From assembly GCF_009805705.1 (NCBI RefSeq), contig NZ_VSMB01000003.1, forward strand, positions 186,001 to 250,000: a stretch of DNA of 64,000 nucleotides, given 5' to 3'. This DNA comes from Ruania rhizosphaerae (GTDB taxonomy: Bacteria > Actinomycetota > Actinomycetes > Actinomycetales > Beutenbergiaceae). Within the stretch, counting starts at the first letter, position 1. Each line of letters starts with the position of its first letter. The notes under the pieces were generated by a model. The model ran no database searches, had not been told where the DNA came from, and saw only the letters and a program-made list of their open reading frames with translations. Made by a program: the position numbers and the translations under genes. Below are positions 57,917 through 64,000 of the stretch, in pieces.

Positions 57917-58507
57917 CTACGAACGGTCCGGCGAGTCGGGTTGCTGCCCTTCTGCTTCGTTGATCACGATGCCGTTGGTCCGGCTTGCTGCTAGAACAGC
58001 ATGATGACGGAACTGGTTGAGCCTTCCCGCCACCAGGAGGTCAGTGGCCCGCATCCAAGACGGGGCGAGCAAAGACACGACCGATCCCAGTTTGAAGTAG
58101 GCATCGTGGAGGAGGGCGTAGCCGAGGCGAATCCGTTTGTCCGAGTAGAGGTCCGTCCAACGATGCCGCCACACTGCGACGGCCATGGCCATGGCCGTCG
58201 CCACGGTCGGCCGGGCCCGGTCCACGCGCGTACTCACAGACGAAGAGTTGCTGCGGATTCATCTGGACCGTGAAACGGGTAGTTTCGCTCTGCGTTTCCG
58301 GCAGGTCAGTGATGTACGACGTTCCGCTGTAGGTGCCGTCGGCAGCAAGGTGGACGAGATCGCGGCGGGGATCGAGAACAACGTCGCGACACCAATCATG
58401 GCGCTCACCAAGACCACACACGACGCCGCAGAAGCCGCTGACTCCGCAGCGTCCGCGGCGAGACAGCGTCCTACGTAGTCGGGCATGTGCAAAGGCTCGT
58501 TCGCCAC
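57917..58507 (-). pseudogene. Decayed membrane-protein gene with two compensating frameshifts
   Basis: A GTG at 58507 with GGAGAGAAGG upstream opens a frame with a hydrophobic helix (VVLVSAMIGVATLFSIPAAI), which then turns Arg-rich and stops at 58259. In the middle, the next frame is clearly protein-like (GTYSGTSYITDLPETQSETT, QMNPQQLFVCEYARGP). Near a GGCCATGGCCATGGCC microrepeat, sense returns to the first frame (GYALLHDAYFKLGSVVSLLAPSW) until 57917. Two shifts that cancel out suggest decay of a single ~195-residue gene. Two separate small genes are the alternative. Base composition is lower in GC than neighbours. Confidence 0.5.
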
Positions 58508-58561
58508 GCGACCTTCTCTCCGGCGATTACCGGCCCACGAGACCTCAGCCTGACGCGAGCC

Positions 58562-59536
58562 CTATCCTTCGTCGCGGTAGGACTGCGCCAACCGGGCCAT
58601 ACCGTCGGCGATGCTCACCCGGGGCTGCCACGCCAGCGCCTGGCGCGTGCCGCGCTGGTCGAACCAGTGCGCAGTGGAGAGTTGCTCTGCGAGGAACCGG
58701 GTCATCGGGGGCTCGTCCTGTCCGGGTCGCAATGCCCAAATCTGCTCCACGGCGCCGCCTGCGATACGAGCCAGTCTGCCGGGTACCCGCCACGAGGGAG
58801 CAGGCACCCCCGCCGCGCGACACATCCCGCCGAGTAACTCTGCCACGGGACGCGGTTCACCGTTGGTGACCACGTAGGCGCGGCCGCGGGCAGCCTCGGC
58901 GCGCTCCACTGCTGCGAGCATCGCATCGGCGGCATTGTCGATATAGGTGGAATCGATCAGTGCCGCACCCTCATCCAGCAGCGGGAGCCGGCCTCGCCGG
59001 GCACGATCGACGATCCGCGCGACGAGCTGGGGATCGCCGGGCCCCCACACGAGGTGCGGTCGTACGGCGAGGACCGCCAGACCGGGTGAGTCGTAGGAGA
59101 GGGCGAGCAACTCGGCGGCAGCCTTCGTCCGGGCGTAGTGCCCGAGCGTGTGCTCGGGGTCGGCGGGTTCGGCGCCGGCCGCCACCAGGGAACGGCCCAC
59201 GTGCGCCACCGACGGCGAGGAGACCTGCACGAAGCGCCGCACCCCGGCCGCACGGGCCGCCCGCAGCAGTGCTCGGGTGCCCTCGATGTTGACGCGCGTG
59301 AACTCGGCTGGATCGCCCGCCAGCGACACTTTCGCCGCGAGGTGCACCACCGCGTCCTGACCGTCGACGGCGCGGCGCACCAGCGCCGCATCCGTGACGC
59401 TTCCGCGGATGTCGCTGACCCCGGGCGCCCCGCTAGGACGACGCTGCAGCGTGGTGACCGCGTGACCGGCGCCGGCGATCCGCACCGCGACCGCGCGGCC
59501 CAGGAATCCGCTCGCACCGGTGACCAGGACCTTCAT
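58562..59536 (-). CDS. oleD: OleD: NAD(P)-dependent 2-alkyl-3-ketoalkanoic acid reductase
   Basis: 324 residues from ATG 59536, in an ATGA overlap with oleBC. Extended short-chain dehydrogenase: Rossmann motif VTGASGFLGRA and the catalytic Tyr/Lys in HYARTKAAAELL, with the Ser in VQVSSPSVAH. In olefin synthesis OleD reduces the beta-keto acid made by OleA to the beta-hydroxy acid. The cluster supports this role; homology alone would say only NAD-dependent epimerase/dehydratase. Last gene of the operon. Confidence 0.88.
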   Translation of the reverse strand: MKVLVTGASGFLGRAVAVRIAGAGHAVTTLQRRPSGAPGVSDIRGSVTDAALVRRAVDGQDAVVHLAAKVSLAGDPAEFTRVNIEGTRALLRAARAAGVRRFVQVSSPSVAHVGRSLVAAGAEPADPEHTLGHYARTKAAAELLALSYDSPGLAVLAVRPHLVWGPGDPQLVARIVDRARRGRLPLLDEGAALIDSTYIDNAADAMLAAVERAEAARGRAYVVTNGEPRPVAELLGGMCRAAGVPAPSWRVPGRLARIAGGAVEQIWALRPGQDEPPMTRFLAEQLSTAHWFDQRGTRQALAWQPRVSIADGMARLAQSYRDEG

Positions 59537-62217
59537 CGGGGAGCCCGCACACGTTCGCCCGCAAGCAGCCGATCCGCCCAGGCGGCCAGGGCGCCGCGGT
59601 CGATCTTCGAGTTGTGCCGCACGTCGGTCGGCAGCTCCGGGACCGCCAGCACGGCGGCCAGGGGAGTGGCGCACGCAGCGCGCACCTGCTCGGTCACCTC
59701 GGCCGTGGCCAGGCCGGCGCGCCGCGCCCGACTGTTCGTCTCCACCACCGCGACGGCCTGCTGGATCCCTGCCGGCCCGACGCCGACGATCGCCGCCCGC
59801 CGCACGTCCTCGGCACGCTCCACCTGCTGCTCGGGTCCGACCGGGGCGAGCGGGCCGGACGTCGTCGTGAGGACATGCGCGAGCCGTCCCTCGATCCACA
59901 GCCGGCCTGCGTCGTCGAGATGGCCGACATCGCCCGTGCGGTGCCACCGGCCGCCGTCGTCCGGGGTGCCGCGGATGGCGGCGAGGTCCGTGAGCCAGAG
60001 ACGGTCGTAGCCGTCCTTGAGGTGCGGTGCACTCACCAGGACCTCCCCGAGCACGCCGGGGTCCCGCACCGGTGCTCCCACCGCTGTGCCACCGGAATCG
60101 AGAGCGCTGATCCGCACCCGGGCAGCGTGCACCGGCCTACCCACGCAGACACCGGCGTCGTGGGCGTCGGCGACGCGGAGGATGTCCGGCAACGTGATGT
60201 CGGTGACGAGGAGGCACTCGGTCATCCCGTACGGGGTGTGCGCCACGGCGGCGGGCATGAGCTCGGCCACGGAGCCCAGCACGACAGCACTGACCGGCGC
60301 GCCGGTGGAGAGGAACTGGGTGACGCCGCCCAGCGCCTCGCGATCGGCTGCCGAGAGCTCGTGGGCGGTCCGGGCGACGTTGAGTACTGCGGCCGGGGAG
60401 AGGAACACGGTCCTGGCGCCGGAGGCCGCCACGGCGTCAGCCACGGCACGGGCGGTGAGCGTGCGCGGCGCTGAGACGTCCATGTCCGGCGTGGCCGAGC
60501 GCGTCCCGAGGGCTGGGCCGAGTAGCGCGAACGGTGCGAACCCGGTCACGAGGCCGGTCTCGGGCGTCAGGCCGAGCTCGGCGGTCAGCACGTCCCGGAC
60601 CGCCGCGAGCTGGGCGTGGGTGTAGCGCACACCCTTGGCGGGTCCGGTGGACCCGGAGGTGAAGAGCACGGCGGCGTCTTCTTCGGGCCCGGGGTGCGGT
60701 GGAAGCTGCATCCCCTCGGCGAGGTGGCGTTCGCCGTCACGCATCAGTGCGGGGAGCGAGGCGGTCACGCCCAGCGCTGCTGCCACGGCCGCGGGAAGGG
60801 TGTCCACCGAGATCCGGCGGCCGGGCCAGCCGAGTGTGCGCGCGGCCGTGAGTCCCTGACGTTGCCCGATCACGACGTCGGCCTGCGCTCCGCGCACGGC
60901 GCGGGACAGCCCGGCCACCCCCAGGCCGGCGTCGGCGACCACCACGACGGCCCCGATCCGCAGGCACGCGTACACGCTCGCCGTGAGGTCCGGTCCGGGA
61001 GGGACGAGCAAGCTGATGCGATCGCCTGGTTGCACCCCGGCGCCGAGCAGGCCCGCCGCGAGGCGTTCCACGTTGCGAGCCAGGAGCCGCCAGCTCACCC
61101 GCACCGGCGACGTTCCCGCCATGTCGACGACGGCGATGTCGTGATCATTCGAGCGCTCCTCGAGAGCGGCGCCGAGGGGGCGAAAGGCTGGTTCTGCTTT
61201 GGGCGTGTGGCTGCTGTGGTCAGCGGGTGCGGCGTCGCTCTCCGTCGGCGTCGCACCGGGGGTGGGCAGCCAGTCGAGAACCGCGGAGGCGTACGGGGCG
61301 TCCTCGGCCACCAGGTGACCGGCACCCTCGAACCGGTGTACGCGGGCGTGCGGCAGTCGGTCGGCGAGATCGTCGAGATAGCGGTCGCTGAAGATCGGAT
61401 CACGCGGGCCCCACACGAGCAGCGCGGGAACGCGCACACCCCGCACTCCCTCGGCGATCGCGGCCAGGGCCGGCGTGCTGGAGTGCTCCTCGCCGGCCGG
61501 AATGTCGGCCACGAAGTCAGCGATCCCGCGGCGCCGAGTGGCACTGCGGTAGGGCGCCCGGTAGGCGGCCCGGATCGGCGCCGTCAGGGGCGGGTGTGCG
61601 AGCGCAAGGGTGGTCTCCAGGAACGCGGTGGTCTTGCGCGTTGCCGCAGTGAGGACACCCGTGGTGCCGGCCAGCCGCAGCGGTGCCGGGATCGGCCCCG
61701 GGCCCTGGTGGACGGCCGTGTTGAGCAGTGCGATGCCGGCGAGCTGGTCCGGGTGTGCCAGCGCCCAGCCGAGGCTGATCACGCCGCCCCAGTCGTGACC
61801 AAGGGTGACGACGGGCCCGAGGTCGAGAGCGTCGGTGAGCGCGCCGAGGTCGGCGATCCGTTGCGGGAGATCGCGGACCACGTCGGTGCGCTCGGAGAAG
61901 CCCATCTCGAGCTGGTCGACTGCGATGATGCGCCAGGCCGGGCCGCCGGCTTCAGCCTGGGCGAGGCTCGCCGTCAGCAGGTGCCGCCAGAGATAGGACC
62001 AGGTGGGGTTGCCGTGCACGGCCAGCACGGTTCCGGCGATCTCATGGCCGCCGTCGTCGAGTACGGGCCCGGTATCGAGCACGTGCCAGGATCGCAGCGC
62101 GGGTGTGCTGCGGGTGCCCGTGTCGGTTGCCGCGCCGGGAACCTGCACCACCCGGCTCCATGCGGGATCCAGTCCGGGCAGAGTGGTCAGTGAGGCAGGG
62201 ATGCCGGCATCGGTCAC
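59533..62217 (-). CDS. oleBC: OleB-OleC fusion: beta-lactone decarboxylase joined to beta-lactone synthetase
   Basis: 894 residues from GTG 62217, GTGA overlap with oleA. Residues ~1-300 are an alpha/beta hydrolase of the haloalkane dehalogenase type: AVHGNPTWSYLWRHL and the nucleophile Asp in LGHDWGGVISLGWA. After a linker (~300-340), residues ~340-894 are an ANL adenylating enzyme: ATP-binding LFTSGSTGPAKGVRYTH, YGMTECLLVTD, TGDVGHLDDAGRLWIEGR and the A10 Lys in RHNSKIDRGAL. OleC converts the beta-hydroxy acid to a beta-lactone, and OleB decarboxylates it to a cis-olefin. The fusion is the actinobacterial arrangement and would channel the lactone. Confidence 0.92.
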   Translation of the reverse strand: MTDAGIPASLTTLPGLDPAWSRVVQVPGAATDTGTRSTPALRSWHVLDTGPVLDDGGHEIAGTVLAVHGNPTWSYLWRHLLTASLAQAEAGGPAWRIIAVDQLEMGFSERTDVVRDLPQRIADLGALTDALDLGPVVTLGHDWGGVISLGWALAHPDQLAGIALLNTAVHQGPGPIPAPLRLAGTTGVLTAATRKTTAFLETTLALAHPPLTAPIRAAYRAPYRSATRRRGIADFVADIPAGEEHSSTPALAAIAEGVRGVRVPALLVWGPRDPIFSDRYLDDLADRLPHARVHRFEGAGHLVAEDAPYASAVLDWLPTPGATPTESDAAPADHSSHTPKAEPAFRPLGAALEERSNDHDIAVVDMAGTSPVRVSWRLLARNVERLAAGLLGAGVQPGDRISLLVPPGPDLTASVYACLRIGAVVVVADAGLGVAGLSRAVRGAQADVVIGQRQGLTAARTLGWPGRRISVDTLPAAVAAALGVTASLPALMRDGERHLAEGMQLPPHPGPEEDAAVLFTSGSTGPAKGVRYTHAQLAAVRDVLTAELGLTPETGLVTGFAPFALLGPALGTRSATPDMDVSAPRTLTARAVADAVAASGARTVFLSPAAVLNVARTAHELSAADREALGGVTQFLSTGAPVSAVVLGSVAELMPAAVAHTPYGMTECLLVTDITLPDILRVADAHDAGVCVGRPVHAARVRISALDSGGTAVGAPVRDPGVLGEVLVSAPHLKDGYDRLWLTDLAAIRGTPDDGGRWHRTGDVGHLDDAGRLWIEGRLAHVLTTTSGPLAPVGPEQQVERAEDVRRAAIVGVGPAGIQQAVAVVETNSRARRAGLATAEVTEQVRAACATPLAAVLAVPELPTDVRHNSKIDRGALAAWADRLLAGERVRAPR

Positions 62218-63236
62218 CAGACGATCTCCATGAGCGCCGTGTTCAGGCCGGAACCGACGCCCATGAGCAGGACGCGATCGCCCGGGTCGAGGGAGTCCTG
62301 CTCGGCAGCCAGGGTGATCGGTAGCGAGGCCGGGCCGACGTTGCCGAGGGTGGGGAAGGTGGTCGGCACCTTGGCAGGATCCAGATCGATGGCCTCGGTG
62401 ATGGCATCGGTGTGGGCGCGGGAGACCTGATGGGTCACGAAGCGGTCGGCCTGTGACCAGCGCCACTCCGGTTCGGCCTCGTGCCAGGCAGAGACGACGA
62501 GGTCCAGGCCGCCTTTGAGCAGGCCGGCGGCGTCGGTGAACATGCCGTCAGCGCTTCCCACGCACAGGTCGTGGAACTGTGTGGCCGCGCGCGTGACGCC
62601 GCCGAGTAGCCGATGGCTCCTGGGATGGTCCTCCGCCGCGCCGATGACCGTGGCGGCCGCACCCGAGCCCAACGTGAGGGTCGCGAACTCCTGCATGAGT
62701 TCGTCCCGGCTCGGGTTCGCACTCAGGAGCCGCTCGATGGTGGCCGCATGCACGTCGTCGACGTTCTCGCCGGCGACGACGAGGGCGTGACGGACCTGCC
62801 CGGTTTCGACCATGCTCGCCGCGAGGCTCATGCCATTGACGAAGCCGAGGCAGGCGTTCGTCACGTCGAAGTTGAGCGCGGAGGACGGCAGTCCGAGTCC
62901 GTGATGCAGCCGAGCCGCCACCGAGGGCTCGAGGTGCGGTCGCGAGACCGAGGTGTTGATCAGGAGATCGATCTCCTCGGGCTTGACCTCCGCCTGTGTG
63001 AGCGCGCGGTTGGCGGCGCCGATCGTCCCGGAGTGCACGTCCTCGTCGCCGGTCCAGGTGCGGCGCTCCAGCACCCCGGCCACCCGCTCGAGGAGGTTGC
63101 GGGGCAGTCGGAGCCGGTCCAGAACGTCGGCCAATCGCTCCTGGATGTGCGCCGAGGTGGTCACCGTGCCCGGCAGTCCCGAGGTGACCGAGAGCATAGC
63201 CGCTCTCGTGAATCGGGCGGTGTTGTTTCCGTGCAC
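62214..63236 (-). CDS. oleA: OleA: thiolase-superfamily condensing enzyme for head-to-head olefins
   Basis: 340 residues; GTG 63236 chosen because an AGGAAG site precedes it and the sequence (VHGNNTARFTRAAMLSVTSGLP) matches the family start. OleA condenses two acyl-CoAs to a 2-alkyl-3-ketoalkanoic acid. The catalytic Cys is in FDVTNACLGFVNGM, the OleA-specific Glu in SRPHLEPSVAARLHHGLGLP, the His in FVTHQVSRAH and the Asn in PTLGNVGPASLP. These separate it from ordinary FabH. First gene of oleA-oleBC-oleD. Confidence 0.92.
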   Translation of the reverse strand: MHGNNTARFTRAAMLSVTSGLPGTVTTSAHIQERLADVLDRLRLPRNLLERVAGVLERRTWTGDEDVHSGTIGAANRALTQAEVKPEEIDLLINTSVSRPHLEPSVAARLHHGLGLPSSALNFDVTNACLGFVNGMSLAASMVETGQVRHALVVAGENVDDVHAATIERLLSANPSRDELMQEFATLTLGSGAAATVIGAAEDHPRSHRLLGGVTRAATQFHDLCVGSADGMFTDAAGLLKGGLDLVVSAWHEAEPEWRWSQADRFVTHQVSRAHTDAITEAIDLDPAKVPTTFPTLGNVGPASLPITLAAEQDSLDPGDRVLLMGVGSGLNTALMEIVW

Positions 63237-63323
63237 ATTCTTCCTGTCTGCAGCTGGTATCGGCTTCTGCCGTGACGTGCGCACGATCGGGCCGAGCCGA
63301 CCAGAGTACCGGCGACATCGGAG

Positions 63324-63337
63324 TGAATGTACGTTCA
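63324..63337 (-). promoter_or_regulatory. Candidate TetR-type operator upstream of oleA
   Basis: TGAATGTACGTTCA, a near-perfect 14-bp palindrome (one mismatched pair), lies upstream of a TACTCT -10-like hexamer on the minus strand. No TetR gene is adjacent. Confidence 0.45.
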
Positions 63338-63451
63338 TCGTGCGCTAGTGGGGCAACGTGCACCAGCGCACGTGTGTTCCGAGCGTAGATCGACCACCTG
63401 TGTTCGCCACGATCGGGCGAGACTGTCCGCACCTCGGGGTAGGTTCAACGA

Positions 63452-64000
63452 ATGGACGCACCGCTGCACCTGAGTGACGTGATCGAGCTGCTGGAGCGCC
63501 GCTACCCGCCGGCCACGGCGGAGTCGTGGGACGCCGTCGGCCTCGTTGTAGGGGAACCACAGGCGCCCGTCGAGCGCGTGCTGTTCGCCGTCGACCCCAC
63601 CGAGGAGGTCGTCGCCGAGGCCGCCGCAGCCGGTGCGGACCTGCTGGTCACCCATCATCCGCTGCTCCTGCGACCGGTGAACTCGGTGGCCGCCACCACC
63701 CCGAAGGGGCGGGTCATCCACCGGCTCATCTCCGAGGGCATCGGCCTGTATGTCGCCCATACCAACGCCGACATCGCCGCCGGGGGCGTCAACGACGCTC
63801 TCGCCGCTCTGCTGGACCTGGCGGAGACCCGGCCGCTGGTGCCGGCCCCGGGGCGGGCGCTGGACGTACTCGTGGTGTACGTACCGGAGCCCGAGGCCGA
63901 ACCTCTCCGAGTGGCACTGGCGGAGGCCGGTGCCGGCGCGGTCGGGGACTACACCGGCTGCGCCTGGTCGGTCACCGGAACCGGCGAGTTCACCCCGCAG
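63452..64000 (+). CDS. NIF3-like dinuclear metal protein (3' truncated by window edge)
   Basis: 183 residues visible, open to the right edge. ATG 63452 is 6 nt after TAGGTT (63440-63445), a leaderless pattern. The N-terminus (HLSDVIELLERRYPPATAESWDAVGLVVG) and the metal-binding DLLVTHHPLLL and VAHTNADIAAGGVND match the NIF3/YbgI family, whose enzymatic role (often called GTP cyclohydrolase I type 2 homologue) is not well established. Divergent from oleA. Confidence 0.92.
   Translation, partial: MDAPLHLSDVIELLERRYPPATAESWDAVGLVVGEPQAPVERVLFAVDPTEEVVAEAAAAGADLLVTHHPLLLRPVNSVAATTPKGRVIHRLISEGIGLYVAHTNADIAAGGVNDALAALLDLAETRPLVPAPGRALDVLVVYVPEPEAEPLRVALAEAGAGAVGDYTGCAWSVTGTGEFTPQ

Noticed and set aside
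58001-58478. Plus-strand small ORFs beside tRNA-Val
   Set aside because: The minus strand has more protein-like codon use plus a GGAGAGAAGG ribosome site; the plus frames look like shadows.
58562-63236. Beta-lactone antibiotic (nocardiolactone/lipstatin) cluster
   Set aside because: Those pathways lack OleB; here OleB is present and fused to OleC, which fits olefin formation.

Overview
The window is high-GC actinobacterial chromosome. Gene order (recO-uppS, znuACB-zur, glyS-dusB-dgt-dnaG, fasR-like/fabD-fabH-acpP-fabF, aceE-DUF3052-peroxiredoxin), actinobacteria-restricted families (DUF3145, DUF3052, a MshA-like glycosyltransferase) and a fused OleB-OleC point to the order Micrococcales; the genus cannot be fixed from sequence alone. 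It looks like core chromosome with a few accessory islands. Many genes carry an actinobacterial -10 hexamer (TANNNT or similar) ending 6-7 nt before the start codon, so leaderless mRNAs appear common.

Region 1 (1-17.2 kb) is a signalling and cell-surface cluster: a FHA protein (cut by the left edge), a Ser/Thr kinase with an extracellular FN3-like domain, a FHA-like/winged-helix protein, a 2029-residue surface protein with about 11 Ig/cadherin-like and 5 fibronectin III repeats, a MoxR ATPase, a DUF58 protein, a membrane transglutaminase-fold protein lacking all three catalytic residues, a LarA-family racemase and a membrane FHA protein. Most junctions overlap or nearly so. This is the best candidate here for a poorly described system: a phospho-threonine-controlled apparatus built around a giant surface protein and a MoxR/DUF58 chaperone module.

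Region 2 (17.2-38.7 kb) is mostly housekeeping: leuA behind a leucine-codon leader peptide, a DUF222/HNH (13E12-type) endonuclease with a LexA-like SOS box in its promoter, recO, uppS, a zinc-uptake operon under a Zur-like operator, glyS, yibE/F, dusB, dgt, dnaG, a DUF4352-type protein, a MshA-like glycosyltransferase whose 3' end overlaps an antisense tRNA, tRNA-Asn, a palindromic/tandem repeat patch and pfkA.

Region 3 (38.7-57.8 kb) has the fused isobutyryl-CoA mutase IcmF, a GH51 arabinofuranosidase with a LacI-type operator, a Pro-rich membrane protein, def, DUF3145, and the type II fatty acid synthase operon with a PucR-family regulator. The regulator's own promoter and the fabD promoter share a 17-bp palindrome. 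The pyruvate dehydrogenase E1, DUF3052, AhpE-like peroxiredoxin and a glycerophosphodiesterase follow.

Region 4 (57.8-64 kb) has tRNA-Val, a decayed membrane-protein gene, a translationally coupled oleA-oleBC-oleD operon for long-chain olefin synthesis, and the start of a NIF3-like gene running off the right edge. Synteny, domain and motif statements are by eye; no database search was run.
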